Origin: a virus
Direction: 5' to 3' (one strand)
IMG/VR virus record: IMGVR_UViG_3300045284_000065
Coordinates: 27,555 to 91,554 of that record
DNA length: 64,000 bases
Part shown: piece after piece, positions 42,460 through 53,100 of the stretch
Numbering within the stretch: position 1 is the first letter of the stretch
Layout of the letters: each line of letters starts with the position of its first letter
Notes under the pieces: generated by a model
The model's database searches: none
Told to the model about the DNA's origin: nothing
Seen by the model: only the letters and a program-made list of their open reading frames with translations
Program-made: the position numbers and the translations under genes

Positions 42460-44868
42460 TTAGCTGAAGGCCTGGACTTCGTTGGTGAACTGGCTGCTGG
42501 TGATCTGCGTGATCTTGATCACCACGAACTCGGCGGGGTACTCCAGCGCCACGCCGATCTCCATCCGCACCTCGCCCGACGAGATGACGTTGATGGTGTT
42601 GATCGTTGAGTCACACCGGATGTAATACGCCTGGTTGGGCGAGGTGCCCCGCAGGCCTCCGCGCTCCCACAGGGGCCGGAGGATGTTGTCGGCCGTGATG
42701 CGGAGGCTGGACCACAGGCGCTCATCGTTGTTCTCGAAGATGGCGTACTGGGTCGAGCGACGCAGCTGCTCCTTGATGTTGATCAGGGTGCGGCGAGCCG
42801 AGATGTAGTGGTCCGGGCCGTAGCTCTTGCGAGTACGAGCGCCCATGACGCAGATGCCCGCCCCGACCACCGGCCGGATGATGTTGACATCGGCGTGGTT
42901 GAGGTCGCCCAGTTCGGTGTCGGTGAACTTGGCCTGCACGCCCACGGCGTTGGTCAGCGTGGCGATCACACCAGCCGGTGCCCGGTGGAACCCGATGGTG
43001 GCATCGATGCGGGCCATGACGCCCATCACCGCCCCACCGGACGGGATCGGGATGACCGCCCCGACCTGGGTCGGGTGGGGGATCAGGATCCACGGCCCGT
43101 AGCTCGCCGTGTAGGAGGTCTGGTCGTAGATCAGATCGTTCTTCATCTCCACGGCGTAGCTGGAGGTCGCGTAGCTCACCGTGTAGTCCTTGGCCTGGGC
43201 GAAGTCGTTGAAGACCATCACGTCTTCCCGGTCGCTGAAGCTCGACGGGGAGAAGTTCGCCCCGACGAGGACCGACCCACCATCGTTCAACTCACCCGGA
43301 CGATCGCGGAACGTCTCGTCAGCGAGGTAGGAGGCGATGTTGATGACGAGCGGTCCTTCGACCCCACCGAGGTTCATCGGCGCTGTCTGGAGGTCCGAGG
43401 CGGTCGGCCAATCCGGGTCGTCGCCACCGGCCAGGAGCACCTGAGTGAGCTTCTCGACGGGCTGCTCGACGTTGAGGTTGAGGTTGGTGATCCGCACGAA
43501 GCGGGACCCGCCGAGGGAGTCGTTGATGGCCGAGTCGACCCGGCGCGTCCCGGCAAGTTCGCCGCGCACCGAGAGGCCCTGGAACCGCTCCAGCGTCTCG
43601 TAGTTGATCCCATCAGGCTGCAGCTGAAGGATCTCCAGCGAGAAGTTCCTCGGCTCGTTGACGTTGACCCCGAGGCGATAGGCGATCTTGTTGCCCCAGT
43701 CGCCAGCGCTGATGGCGTTGATCCTGAAGGCCGTCAGAGGGGTGGTCGCCCCATCGGTGACGCTCACCTTCGCCGTGGCCCCGTAGGTGCCCGCCGTCTC
43801 GGCCTTGGCCGCTCGCACGATCCAGGCGAAGCGCCCACCGTTCTGGAAGAACGAGTACACGCTGAAGGGCAGGTACGACAGGGCCTTGGGCGCTGCCGTG
43901 GTGACCACGGTGCCGGGGAACTGCCCCGAGGCCCACACCCCGTTGTTGGCACCGATCGTGCCCGACTGCGGACCAGGGGTCCACGCCGTGCCCGACCAGC
44001 TGAAGGCCCAGGGACCGATCCAGATGACCTGGCCCGAGGTCCACGCTGTCGCTGGTACGGCGACGTAGCCCTCACCGGACACACCGGGGACGGTCGTGGC
44101 GACAGTGATGCCAGGCGTGGTGCCGGTCAGGCTGGCGACGTTGACGACGATGGGGCTGACATCTCCGTAGAGGCCACCGCCGTAGGTCACCGTGAACGCC
44201 GTCGTGGCGATCGGGCCACCGGCCACCGTGATGGAGTTGCCGGGGATGGCCGTGTCGATCGCCGCCTTGACCTGCGCGGCGGTGGCGTCCCAGGCGATGT
44301 TGGCCGTGGTCACCCCAAGCGTCGTCAAGGTCCAGGTGCCACCCGAGATGGTGCCCGACTTGGTGAGGGTCTGCACCTCGTTGACCGAGAGCAGCTTGGC
44401 GGCGTTGGTGGCGTCGCTGGCCGTGATGTCGGGGTCGGCGGCAAAGGCCTGACCCGGAGCAGCAGCCTGCCGGTTGGTCGCCAAGGCCGGGAGGTTGTAG
44501 TACGCCTTCGAGTTGTCGCCCAAGCGGACGTACTCACCCGGAGTGTTGAAGTTCGGCGGGCCGACGAACTTGCCGTTGCCCTTGGTGGCGTGCGCCTGCA
44601 GGGTGGTGAAGTTGGTCGGAGCGCCCGAGGGGAACGCGCTCCCGGTGAGGTCGAAGGGATCGGTCCCGGCCGGGGCCGGGATGGCATCGAACCCGCCGAA
44701 GACCGTGAAGTAGTCGCTCCACGATTCGACGAGAAGGGGGGTGTTGACCGGCCCCTTGGGGGCCAGTCCGACGAAGGCGGCAACCGTGGTGGTTCCGGCA
44801 ACGTCGGAGGGGTTCAGGAGGAGAGACTCCTCCAGGTAGACGCCTGGACGGCGGTAGGTGCTGGGCAT
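42460..44868 (-). CDS. Contractile tail sheath protein
   Basis: 802 residues from ATG 44868, with AGAGGAG upstream. The N terminus, TYRRPGVYLEES then FVGLAPKGPVNTPLLVESW, is the universal sheath opening. The C-terminal part has YAIFENNDERLWSSLR and the final handshake strands IGVALEYPAEFVVIKITQ. Between residues about 150 and 300 sits a long beta-rich insertion, so it is much longer than T4-like minimal sheaths. Contraction drives injection. A large antisense frame here is shadow. Confidence 0.94.
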   Translation of the reverse strand: MPSTYRRPGVYLEESLLLNPSDVAGTTTVAAFVGLAPKGPVNTPLLVESWSDYFTVFGGFDAIPAPAGTDPFDLTGSAFPSGAPTNFTTLQAHATKGNGKFVGPPNFNTPGEYVRLGDNSKAYYNLPALATNRQAAAPGQAFAADPDITASDATNAAKLLSVNEVQTLTKSGTISGGTWTLTTLGVTTANIAWDATAAQVKAAIDTAIPGNSITVAGGPIATTAFTVTYGGGLYGDVSPIVVNVASLTGTTPGITVATTVPGVSGEGYVAVPATAWTSGQVIWIGPWAFSWSGTAWTPGPQSGTIGANNGVWASGQFPGTVVTTAAPKALSYLPFSVYSFFQNGGRFAWIVRAAKAETAGTYGATAKVSVTDGATTPLTAFRINAISAGDWGNKIAYRLGVNVNEPRNFSLEILQLQPDGINYETLERFQGLSVRGELAGTRRVDSAINDSLGGSRFVRITNLNLNVEQPVEKLTQVLLAGGDDPDWPTASDLQTAPMNLGGVEGPLVINIASYLADETFRDRPGELNDGGSVLVGANFSPSSFSDREDVMVFNDFAQAKDYTVSYATSSYAVEMKNDLIYDQTSYTASYGPWILIPHPTQVGAVIPIPSGGAVMGVMARIDATIGFHRAPAGVIATLTNAVGVQAKFTDTELGDLNHADVNIIRPVVGAGICVMGARTRKSYGPDHYISARRTLINIKEQLRRSTQYAIFENNDERLWSSLRITADNILRPLWERGGLRGTSPNQAYYIRCDSTINTINVISSGEVRMEIGVALEYPAEFVVIKITQITSSQFTNEVQAFS

Positions 44869-44934
44869 TGTCGCTCCTCTGTTGTGACGTGATGACAACG
44901 AGTGCGACGACGTGTGCTACGGGTCTGATGACTG

Positions 44935-45768
44935 TTACGGCGTTTCAGGTGGACGTTCGTTGGTGATGTGGAAGAACTCGCCTCCTTCCTCACGCTCGGC
45001 CTGAGTGAAGGTGGTGAGGGGGGTCGGCTGGTTGTGGAGGAAGGACTCGTAGTACGAGTCGAAGCGCTCCAGGTCGACGCCGACGATGAGCGACCGCAGG
45101 ACCTTGTAGACCATCCCGTCGTCCTCGGTGAGCCGGGACTGCGGAATCTCGGCCTGCATCGAGATGGTCCACGCCTTGCGGAAGATGCGCTTGGTGCCCG
45201 ACTCGGTCGTCTCGATGGTGTTGTTGGGCACCATGTCGAGGTTCTCGGTGCGTCGCCAGGTGTCGTCGGCTGGGCACCGGATGTGGAAGGGGCGCACCGG
45301 GAAGATGTCGGTCATGAAGATCGACGTGAGGTAGCGGTCGTGCAGATTGGACCGGGCGAAGGTGGTCACCTGGAACATCATGCGGAACGGGAGGTAGGCC
45401 TTCAGCTGCCACTCGGTGTTGCCGAACGGGGGCGGCGGTAGCCCGGGCGAGAAGCTCGGCCGGTACAGCGTCCTGGTCGGGTCGTAGTGGTCCTCGTTGG
45501 AGAGGTAGTAGTCGCTGTGGAACAGGTCGAACGCCGGTTCGACGTTGATCAGGTCGATGATGATGAACGGATAGCGAATCTGACGCTCGCCCTCGGGGAA
45601 GCGGAACCACACCGGCACCTTGACCGGTGGGGCCGTGGGAGAGGCGGGCACGGCGGGCACGGTCAGGCCCGACAGGTGCTCCTTGAGCGCCGCCTCCTCG
45701 GCCAGGATGAAGCCGCGGTGGCCGTCGAGATCCGGCTCGGCCAGGAGGGGGTAGGTGTCAGTGCCCAC
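44935..45768 (-). CDS. Probable tail terminator or completion protein
   Basis: 277 residues from GTG 45768, overlapping the upstream gene by 11 bases; the frame is open further but in shadow sequence. Beta-rich with aromatic motifs: VPVWFRFPEGERQIRYPFII, PFRMMFQVTTFARS, and RPFHIRCPADDT. It lies directly before the sheath, where tail terminator genes occur. The 66-base gap downstream (44869-44934) holds a small GTTGT/ACAAC dyad and the sheath ribosome site. Confidence 0.65.
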   Translation of the reverse strand: MGTDTYPLLAEPDLDGHRGFILAEEAALKEHLSGLTVPAVPASPTAPPVKVPVWFRFPEGERQIRYPFIIIDLINVEPAFDLFHSDYYLSNEDHYDPTRTLYRPSFSPGLPPPPFGNTEWQLKAYLPFRMMFQVTTFARSNLHDRYLTSIFMTDIFPVRPFHIRCPADDTWRRTENLDMVPNNTIETTESGTKRIFRKAWTISMQAEIPQSRLTEDDGMVYKVLRSLIVGVDLERFDSYYESFLHNQPTPLTTFTQAEREEGGEFFHITNERPPETP

Positions 45769-46144
45769 TGTAAGGCACCCGCGTTCCCGGCCCGAAGGCT
45801 GCCGCCATGTGATCACCTGCAGCCGCGTACCCAGCGCGCGCATCGGCCTGGGCGGTGCGGAACAGCGGGGAAGGAGGCGTCACCTCGTCGCCGTACTCCA
45901 GCAGCATCGCCTGGGAGACACGCTCCTGGTTGTTCACGCCGATGACGAGCATGCCGTCCTGGGACCACACCGAGATGTCGTCGGCCAGCTGCGCCCAGTG
46001 CTCGTCCTGGCGGGCACGCTCCTGCACCCGGTCCTGCATCACGGTGATCGCCTTCGCCTGGGCCGCATTGGCCTCTAACGCCAGCCGTTGGGCATAGCGG
46101 GCTATGTCAGCGGACAGGCCGCTGAGATCGATCGTGGTAGCCAC
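45758..46144 (-). CDS. HK97 gp10-like neck/tail completion protein
   Basis: 128 residues from GTG 46144, with GGGAG upstream. Opens with a helical segment (DIARYAQRLALEANAAQA, KAITVMQDRVQE), then strand ISVWSQDGMLVIGVN and LEYGDEVTPPSPLFRTAQ. The last element is a typical gp10-family ending (LEYG...P.PFxR). These proteins join head and tail. The gap 46145-46224 upstream shows no gene. Confidence 0.66.
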   Translation of the reverse strand: MATTIDLSGLSADIARYAQRLALEANAAQAKAITVMQDRVQERARQDEHWAQLADDISVWSQDGMLVIGVNNQERVSQAMLLEYGDEVTPPSPLFRTAQADARAGYAAAGDHMAAAFGPGTRVPYSGH

Positions 46145-46224
46145 GGGTTCTCCCGGTGCAGCTGGGCGATGTGGTCGGGAGCCGCGCAGCCCCTGACGCC
46201 AGCGACGTTAGCCCATGAGGCTGC

Positions 46225-48063
46225 TCAGGCAGCGGACTCCAAGGCCTCGACGCGCCCGATGATCTCCAGGAGGGTGGCGATGGTCAGCGTGATCGTCTTG
46301 GAGTAGTCGAGCATCTGGTGCTTGGGCGAGCCAGGAGCGACACCAGCGGCCTCGGCCTCTTCGGCCGAGTACACCTCGTCGGGCTGGCCGTCGACCGCCT
46401 CGGGCACGATGTTCATCACCTCGTCAGCGATCAGGGCATCAGTCTCACCGCGGTCGGAGTCGTTGTTCCACGTCACCCGGTACGGCTGGAAGGCCTTGAA
46501 CCGAGCCACCGCACCGAGGATCGGGGACACGATCGTCTTGGCCCGACGATCGGAGGTCTCGTTGAACTTGACCCCGGTGGTGCCGTTCTGAGTGATCGAA
46601 CCGATCGGCGTGGCTCCATAGGCGAACTGGGCGAACATCTGACCGCTGGTAGAGGCGCTACCGATGTGGCGGCAGTAGAGGTTCTGGATGCTGGCTGCCG
46701 AGGTCGTGGTGCGGATCGAACCTTCAGCACCGGAACCAGCGCCGTACATCTCGATCCCAGCGTTGTTGAGGTCCGCTGCTGCCTTGCCCCAAATGAAGGC
46801 GTTGCTCAACATCATGCCCTGGAAGACGCCGTTCGGGGAGAAGTTGATCTGGCCACCGGCACCGGTCTGGAAGGTGATGTCGCCCGCCCCCGTAGTGAGC
46901 AGCCGAAGCAACCCGGTGCTGAGAGCATTGCTAACCCGCAACTCGGTGGTGCCGTTGAAGCCCACATACCCGGCGTTCCCTGTCGGAGCAGCCGTCGTAC
47001 CGCTCCCGTAGAACCCCATGTAGCAGTTGTTGCCGCCAGCCGTGGTGTCGATCAGGACGACCTGCCCACCGTTGCCCCCGGCACGAATCTGAACGCCCGA
47101 GTAGATGTAGCTGTTGACGGCGGCGGTACCCGAAGCAGTGAGGTTGCCGGTGATGTCGACACCCAGGTTGTCGACGTGAAGCTTCTCAGCGTTGGCAACG
47201 AAGAACCGGTGGACCGACGTGGTCAACTCGGCGGCGTAGTTCATGTATCCCGGCATTCCCTGGATGTATCCAAACCGGGTGCTGCCCACCACCGGGTTGA
47301 ACTGAATGAAGGGAGCGTCACCGCCACGGGTGAAGTACAGAGGGCCGGTCATCGTGTCGCCAGCGACGGCCACGCGCGCACCATCGCCAGCGGCGATCTG
47401 CGCGTCGACATAGTCCTTGCGAGCGGCGGCGTTGGCCGTGGTGTCCTGGGCCGCAGTGCAGAGGAACCGGGTCGCCTGCATGCTCCCTGCCGCCGAGACC
47501 ATGGAGGAGAACGCTGCCGTCCCGACCACCTTGAGGTTGCCTGCCGACAGGGTCAGCACGTCGGCACCGGCCGCACCGTTGAGGGTCAACGACGGGGCCA
47601 GGATCGGGGAGTCCGAGATGAGGTTGGCAGGAGAGGTCGTCAGCTTGGCCGTGCGGTTGCCACCGCCCGCAGCGGTGAAGACCGACACCGTGTCGGCCTG
47701 GAACCCGGCCGAGGTGACGAAGTCGATCGAGGAGCGCAGCTTGGTGTTGGAGAACACCAACCCGGCACCGCTCGCGCTGATGTGAGCGAACGTCGCCGTA
47801 CCTGTCGCCCCGGTACCCGAGGAGACGAGACGCACCAAGCGCGACGACAGCAGGGGGATCCACTCCCCTGACCACACGCTGACGGTGTCGGTGGACTGCA
47901 CGTAGACGGCCTGCCCAGTCTGCGGGTTGGCAGGACGCGAGGCGTCGTCGGCATATCGCAATATGCCGCGGTACTGAAGAAAGTCACCGTCCTCCTTGCG
48001 CCAGTTGTGGGTCCAGTTGATCCACCCTGCCGGGCCATAGGTGGTGGGGAGCGGTTCAGCCAT
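46225..48063 (-). CDS. Fibre or spike with C-terminal S74 chaperone domain
   Basis: 612 residues from ATG 48063, with AGGAGG upstream. A beta-rich body of serine/threonine/alanine-rich repeats leads to a C-terminal intramolecular chaperone: KFNETSDRRAKTIVSPI (near 506), ALIADEVMNIVPEAV, and a helical end KTITLTIATLLEIIGRVEAL. S74 domains trimerise fibres and cut themselves off at the serine of the SDRR box. It is placed between neck genes, an unusual site for a fibre. Confidence 0.85.
   Translation of the reverse strand: MAEPLPTTYGPAGWINWTHNWRKEDGDFLQYRGILRYADDASRPANPQTGQAVYVQSTDTVSVWSGEWIPLLSSRLVRLVSSGTGATGTATFAHISASGAGLVFSNTKLRSSIDFVTSAGFQADTVSVFTAAGGGNRTAKLTTSPANLISDSPILAPSLTLNGAAGADVLTLSAGNLKVVGTAAFSSMVSAAGSMQATRFLCTAAQDTTANAAARKDYVDAQIAAGDGARVAVAGDTMTGPLYFTRGGDAPFIQFNPVVGSTRFGYIQGMPGYMNYAAELTTSVHRFFVANAEKLHVDNLGVDITGNLTASGTAAVNSYIYSGVQIRAGGNGGQVVLIDTTAGGNNCYMGFYGSGTTAAPTGNAGYVGFNGTTELRVSNALSTGLLRLLTTGAGDITFQTGAGGQINFSPNGVFQGMMLSNAFIWGKAAADLNNAGIEMYGAGSGAEGSIRTTTSAASIQNLYCRHIGSASTSGQMFAQFAYGATPIGSITQNGTTGVKFNETSDRRAKTIVSPILGAVARFKAFQPYRVTWNNDSDRGETDALIADEVMNIVPEAVDGQPDEVYSAEEAEAAGVAPGSPKHQMLDYSKTITLTIATLLEIIGRVEALESAA
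47953..47964. repeat. Dispersed palindrome, copy ATATCGCAATAT
   Basis: Exact spacing, near the 5' end of the S74 fibre gene. Confidence 0.65.
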
Positions 48064-48071
48064 TGGTCCTC

Positions 48072-48527
48072 CTAGAGCACCAGAATGATGACGAAGGCCA
48101 CATTGGCCTTGGCGTTAGGGATCGTGCCCTGACCCGACTTCCAGGTGATCGGGACGGTGACATCGGAAGCGCCGAAGACCGCAGGTCCGGTCACGTTGAA
48201 GCGGTGGATGTTGGCGGCATTGTTCCAGTCGTTGATGCGGATCTGCGCTCCCGCTCCCAACTGCTGGAACACAGCGGTGCGGTCAGCACCATCGCTGTCG
48301 AGCAGACGGAAGACAGCGTTGTGGGCGAGCGTGAGGTTGGCGTTGTCGAAGCGCACCTGGTTGCCGGTGGGCGGGGGGGCCAGGCTGGAGTACTGCCAGG
48401 CGTAGCTGTTGTAGATGTACTCGGGCTTGTCTTCCACGGTGGTGAGGCGCGCTTCGATCGTCGCTAGGTAATCGTTGAGGTCCTGGCCCCAGGGGTCCTG
48501 GCCGATGGTCGGTGGTGTGTTGCTCAT
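48072..48527 (-). CDS. Small structural protein linked to S74 fibre
   Basis: 151 residues from ATG 48527, with GGAGGTACC upstream. The helical start (DLNDYLATIEARLTTVEDK) is followed by a beta-rich body ending VAFVIILVL. It precedes the S74 fibre by eight bases; a connector or fibre-partner role is likely by position only. Confidence 0.66.
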   Translation of the reverse strand: MSNTPPTIGQDPWGQDLNDYLATIEARLTTVEDKPEYIYNSYAWQYSSLAPPPTGNQVRFDNANLTLAHNAVFRLLDSDGADRTAVFQQLGAGAQIRINDWNNAANIHRFNVTGPAVFGASDVTVPITWKSGQGTIPNAKANVAFVIILVL

Positions 48528-49120
48528 TGGGTACCTCCATATGGCCCTGAGCCGTATGGCCCCATCCCGTAGCTGCTCACCGTCAATGGCGGCACCACCG
48601 AGTCGATGACTCCACCAAGCCCCCCGGGGACGTAGTCGAGGAGCATGTCGTCGTCCAGGAACGTCTCGATGCCTGCGATGCCGATGACCACGTCCTCGCC
48701 CTTGAGACGGCCCCGGATCTGGTAGCCAGCCACTTCCCAGAATCGACTGTTGTAGTAGAAGAGGTCGTGGTTGCGGTCGTGACGCCAGATCTCCGACGAT
48801 GACTCACTGGTGAGCATGTTGCCGTGGGCGTCGGTCACCGAGAGGCCCGCCTCGTACATGTTGCGCGACGACACGGCGCAACGCATGCGCTCGGTGGGAC
48901 GACGCCCCTCGGGGCTGTAGTCCTCCACGGCCTCGGACTGGTCGACCCACAGGATCGGGATGCGGATGCCCTTGGCGTACTTGCGGAAGCCCTCGTCGTA
49001 CACCTCGTCGTAGACGGAGGTGTCACCGTCGAAGCGGTAGTAGATGATGGCCTCACCCACGTCGCGCTGGTAGCGGCCGAAGTGCTTCCAGATCTGAGCA
49101 ACCTCGCGGCGCGACTCCAT
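48524..49120 (-). CDS. Head-tail connector/neck-like protein
   Basis: 198 residues from ATG 49120 (ATGA overlap). It starts RREVAQIWKHFGRYQRDVG and contains YNSRFWEVAGYQIRGRLKG, a pattern I associate with neck proteins of contractile-tailed phages. The C-terminal tail is glycine/tyrosine-rich (YGMGPYGSGPYGG). Probably part of the neck collar. Confidence 0.62.
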   Translation of the reverse strand: MESRREVAQIWKHFGRYQRDVGEAIIYYRFDGDTSVYDEVYDEGFRKYAKGIRIPILWVDQSEAVEDYSPEGRRPTERMRCAVSSRNMYEAGLSVTDAHGNMLTSESSSEIWRHDRNHDLFYYNSRFWEVAGYQIRGRLKGEDVVIGIAGIETFLDDDMLLDYVPGGLGGVIDSVVPPLTVSSYGMGPYGSGPYGGTQ

Positions 49121-49383
49121 CAGTAGTCCCTCGTCCCGATGGTGACCCAGCCGATGTCCTGACCGTTGCGGTACCACTCCTCGCGCGAGCGCCGCACGGG
49201 GTAGCGCCGGGAGATGTACGGGTTCGGCCCGGTCACGTAGGTGGACAGGGGGATGACGTAGTTGTTCGGGAAAGCCAGTTGCGCCAGTGCTGTGCGCTTG
49301 GGCTGCCAGGGGGACTGGGAGTAGCGGTGCCTCGGGTTCTGGCGCAGAAAGTAGGCCGGATTGCCGTAGTAGTCGCTGTACAT
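49120..49383 (-). CDS. Small aromatic-rich virion-like protein
   Basis: 87 residues, rich in Y, R and P (MYSDYYGNPAYFLRQNPRHR, then RRYPVRRSREEWYRNGQDIG). ATG and stop overlap both neighbours as ATGA. Its place between two connector-type genes suggests a minor neck component. No family recognised. Confidence 0.62.
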   Translation of the reverse strand: MYSDYYGNPAYFLRQNPRHRYSQSPWQPKRTALAQLAFPNNYVIPLSTYVTGPNPYISRRYPVRRSREEWYRNGQDIGWVTIGTRDY

Positions 49384-50132
49384 CAGAGGTTGCTGTCGTA
49401 GAGGATGTCGATCACCTCGACATCAGTCGACTGTGTGCCCTCGGGGATCGCCGGGTAGATGCGCTCAGGCGGGCGGGGGTCATCGAACTCACGATCGATG
49501 TACACCGGCACGAAGCGCCCGGTCATCTTGGCCACCCGGCGCAGGCGCGACTGATCGAGGGAGTTGAGGCCCATGTTCAGCATCGCCGCCTTGTTGTTGT
49601 ACTCCGTCTCGAAGTTCTGGAGCATCTGGACGACCTGGGTGAAGCGCTGGCGGGCCGGGATGAACATGCCCTCGGGCGTCGATACGTCGATATCGAGCGA
49701 CAGTTCCATCGCCAGCGACCACAGGGCGGAGACCACTCCGCCGAGCATGATCACGTCGTAGTGGACCGGCTGGAAGGTCGTCACGTCGCCGCCGTAGCTC
49801 ACCTCATGGACCGACTTGCCGACGTGGAAGGCCAGGTCAGCGTCCGAGAACCAGGTGTAGTGGTACCCGGCCACCACCAGCGACTTGCCGAGATCGGCAG
49901 CCTCGGTGAGCTTCAGCAACCCGGCGCGCTCGTCCAGCTGCCAGTCCGTGGTCAACGATGCAGCGCCAGCGTCGGGAGTGACGTAGACCTGCAGCGAGGA
50001 CGGGGCGATCAGGGGATGTGGGAGGCGCACCGTGAGCACGTTGAGCACCCCGGCGTCGACCTCGAAGTACTGGGGGAAGTCCCGCAGGTAGTTGCGTGCC
50101 CCGGCGGTCAGGTCATCAGTGGTGGTGGGCAT
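49383..50132 (-). CDS. Probable head-tail adaptor protein
   Basis: 249 residues from ATG 50132, with GGAGGTATCCCC directly upstream. N-terminal half is beta-rich with strands LNVLTVRLPHPLIAP and LKLTEAADLGKSLVVAGY. The second half is helical (LWSLAMELSLDIDVSTPEG, QRFTQVVQMLQNFETEYNN). The layout fits adaptor proteins below the portal. The ribosome site lies in a CCATATGGAGG palindrome that is also seen ahead of the gene starting at 48527. Confidence 0.62.
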   Translation of the reverse strand: MPTTTDDLTAGARNYLRDFPQYFEVDAGVLNVLTVRLPHPLIAPSSLQVYVTPDAGAASLTTDWQLDERAGLLKLTEAADLGKSLVVAGYHYTWFSDADLAFHVGKSVHEVSYGGDVTTFQPVHYDVIMLGGVVSALWSLAMELSLDIDVSTPEGMFIPARQRFTQVVQMLQNFETEYNNKAAMLNMGLNSLDQSRLRRVAKMTGRFVPVYIDREFDDPRPPERIYPAIPEGTQSTDVEVIDILYDSNL

Positions 50133-50166
50133 GGGGATACCTCCATATGGAGCGTAGATGATCGCC

Positions 50167-53100
50167 TCATGGCCAGACCTGGACTGCTCCGACGTAGACC
50201 CGGTCCACCGCCCGATCACCGAGGAAGATGGCGTCGGCGTAGTTGAGGACGATCGCCGTCTCCTCCCTGATGCCGGGGGAACCGGCAGTGTGAGCGTGGA
50301 ACGCTGCCTCCAGGATCAGCGTGATGCTAAAGACGAGAGTGATGATCTCGGCGGTGTGGGCATGGAAGGCCGAGTCGATGGCGAGGTTGTGAATCTGCGT
50401 GTACGCAACATCAGAAGCGGTCTGAGCGTGAACAGCGTCGGCAACGACGAGCATCGGGACGGCGTAGAGGACGACGTTGCCAGCGCTGTGGGCGAGCAGC
50501 CCGTCCGCCGCTGTGATGACGTGGACCTGGGTGATGGCCGGTACTTCGGCCGACTGCAAGTGGGCGCTGTCGGCAACGAGCAGCGTGGATCCACCGGCCA
50601 GCGAGATGGTCGTGGCGACAGAGGCGTGGAGTGCGCTGTCCATCGCCAGGTTGTGGATCTGACCCAGGTCGGGGCTGGCGACGGTGGAGGCGTGTACCGC
50701 ATCAGCCACCGTCAGGTTGTGGACCTGGAACAGCGCCAGGTTGTCGGTGACGGCGTGCGCTGCGTCCTGCACCACCACGTTGTTGGCGAGGGTGAAGGTG
50801 ACGTTGTCAGCAACGGAGGCGTGCTGGGCGGCACCGACCACCAACGCCGGGGTGATGATTGTGTTATCAGCAGCGTGGGCGTGGACAGCGTCCTGGGTGG
50901 CCAGGTTGTAGCTGTTGGTGACGGTGTCGGCTACGGAGGCATGGACAGCGCCCTGTACGCCGTCCATGTTGATGTTGAGCGGGCCGACGTTGTCAGTGAC
51001 CTGGTTGTGGAGGGCGCTCTGGATGGCCAGGTCGCCCTGCATCTGCAAGGTGACGTTGTCGGTGATCTGAGCGTGGCTGGCACCCTGCACCACCAGATCG
51101 ACAACGAGCAGGACATCGGGTGACGTGACAGCGTGCGCTGTGCCCTGGACAGCCGGATCGACACCGAGGATCGGAGCTTGCGCCACGGAGGCGTGGGCTG
51201 CATCGGCAGCGGCGAGAACGACGTAGTTGAGGACCACTCCGTCAGCGGCGGAAGCATGCGTGCTGCCCTGGGGGTAGAGGTCAACAGCGAGGAGGGCGTT
51301 GTCGGCTACGGCGTGAACAGCCGCTGCGACCACCAGCATCGGGACGGCGTAGAGCGTCGGAGCGTCGGCAGCGTGAGCGTGTGTCGCACCCTGAGCGACG
51401 ACGACGTTCTCCACGACCACGTTGTCTGCAAGGGGCAGGTGACCTGCTGCCTGGACGACGAGGTCAACGCCGAGGGAGACGTTGTCGGTGGCGTGGGCAT
51501 GCAGCGCATCAGCGACGGTGAGAGAGGCACCGAGGCCGACGTTGTCCGAGAGAGTGGCGTGAATGGCGTCAGCGGGAGCCAGGACGACGTAGTTGAGGGT
51601 GACGCTGTCGGCAATGGGAGCGTGTATCGCTGCCTGAGCGGCAAGGTCTACGACGAGGAACGGGCTGGCTGCGGTGGGGGCATGGAGTGCGTCGGCAGGA
51701 GCCAGCACCACGTAGTTGAGTACGGCGTTATCGGTGACAGCGTGAGCGGCGCTACCTACGACAAGATCGACACCGAGCGCCACGTTTGCGGCGGTATGGG
51801 CATGCGCTGCGTCCTGGACGACGAGGTTGGTGCTGGGGACGAAGAGGACGACGTTGTCAGCGACAGGAGCGTGAGTGGCGCTCTGGACAACGAGATCGAC
51901 CACCAGCGGGACATCGATGATGCCGCCAGCAGGAGGGACGGGCGCGTCGAGGAGGTGGGTCGCCACCGGACCCGAGACGATGGCTCCCTGCTCCCACCAG
52001 ATCCACTTCTGATCGTTGAGCGGATCGTTGTCCGGGGCGTAGAACATCCCGTTCCGCATCGAGTAATGCAGGAAGAGGTTGGCCGTGCGCTGCACGGCGT
52101 ACGTCGTCATCTCGGCTTCAAGCTGGGCCTGGGTCAGCGCCGCTGTCCAGCACTTGAAGGCGCAGCCCATCGAGTAGGGGTTGCTGCCGTACTCACCGGA
52201 CAGCACACGCAGCTTCAGGCCGGTGATCGTGCCCTTGCTGGCGTTGTGGACCGTGGAGAGGGTCGATGTCCCCTGCGGTGCCCAGTAGAGATCAGTGCCC
52301 CCGGTGATCGACCGGGACATGGCGAGGAAGACCCAGGTGTTGAGCGGGACGGTGTAGCCAGCGGAGAAGTCTCCGGTGTCCATGTACTGACGGATCGAAC
52401 CATCGGGGGCAACCGATGTGCTGCAGTAGGTGCTGCCGCCACTGAACAGCGACCACACGTCGGTGGAGATGGCGCACCGACCCTCGTACCGCACCCAGCC
52501 GCACCACGACAGGTCGGTGTCGCTGGGGAAGGCGTTGCTGTTGCCGTTGAGCGCGATGGCCTTGCCGTTGGACAGCATCCGCATGGAGCCATCCGTCACC
52601 GGCAGCGGGGGCGAGGCGAGATCTACAACGGTGAGGTCATCAACGATGGTCGGCGGGGAGCCGTAGGAACGGAAGCCGATTGCGCCACCGACGATGGGAG
52701 CACCCTGGGTGTCGGTCTGTGGTGAAGAATCAGTGGCGTCGATCTGCCAGGTGCCAGGTTCGGCCGAGCCGTCGTTCCACCACTTGACCTTGTGGCTGGT
52801 GCCGACCACACGGACCTTCCACCAGCGCACGCCCGCAGCGTTGAGTGACGCATCGGTGAAGTTGCCGATGCTGGTGTACGCACCCACCTTGTAGAGATCG
52901 ACACGCCCAGCGGGCGCTACCTGAGCGACGTAGCCCGACGATGCGGCGTAGCCGCCCAGCCCGTCGTACAGACGCCAGCAGATCTCCGGGTAGTTGGGGT
53001 TGGCTGTTTGCCACTCCACCTTCACCGTCATCTCGAAATCGGTGACGTACTTATCGGAGGACGCCACAGAGGGTCCACCGGACGGTGTGACAATGCCCTT

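Noticed and set aside
42808-44892. A 694-codon open frame on the plus strand, antisense to the tail sheath
   Set aside because: It is rich in R, G, D and V in the way GC-rich third-position bias makes in antisense frames. The minus strand carries a clear sheath protein with a good ribosome site.
46318-47871. A 517-codon plus-strand frame across the S74 fibre gene
   Set aside because: Shadow coding; the minus-strand frame has the S74 motif.
50260-51910. Regularly spaced DNA repeats, CRISPR-like at first sight
   Set aside because: The repeats are degenerate, about 60-70 bases apart, continuous with an open frame, and repeat at the protein level.
51133-52725. A 530-codon plus-strand frame within the giant fibre gene
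   Set aside because: Antisense shadow of the repeat array; composition is low-complexity and no start signal is present.
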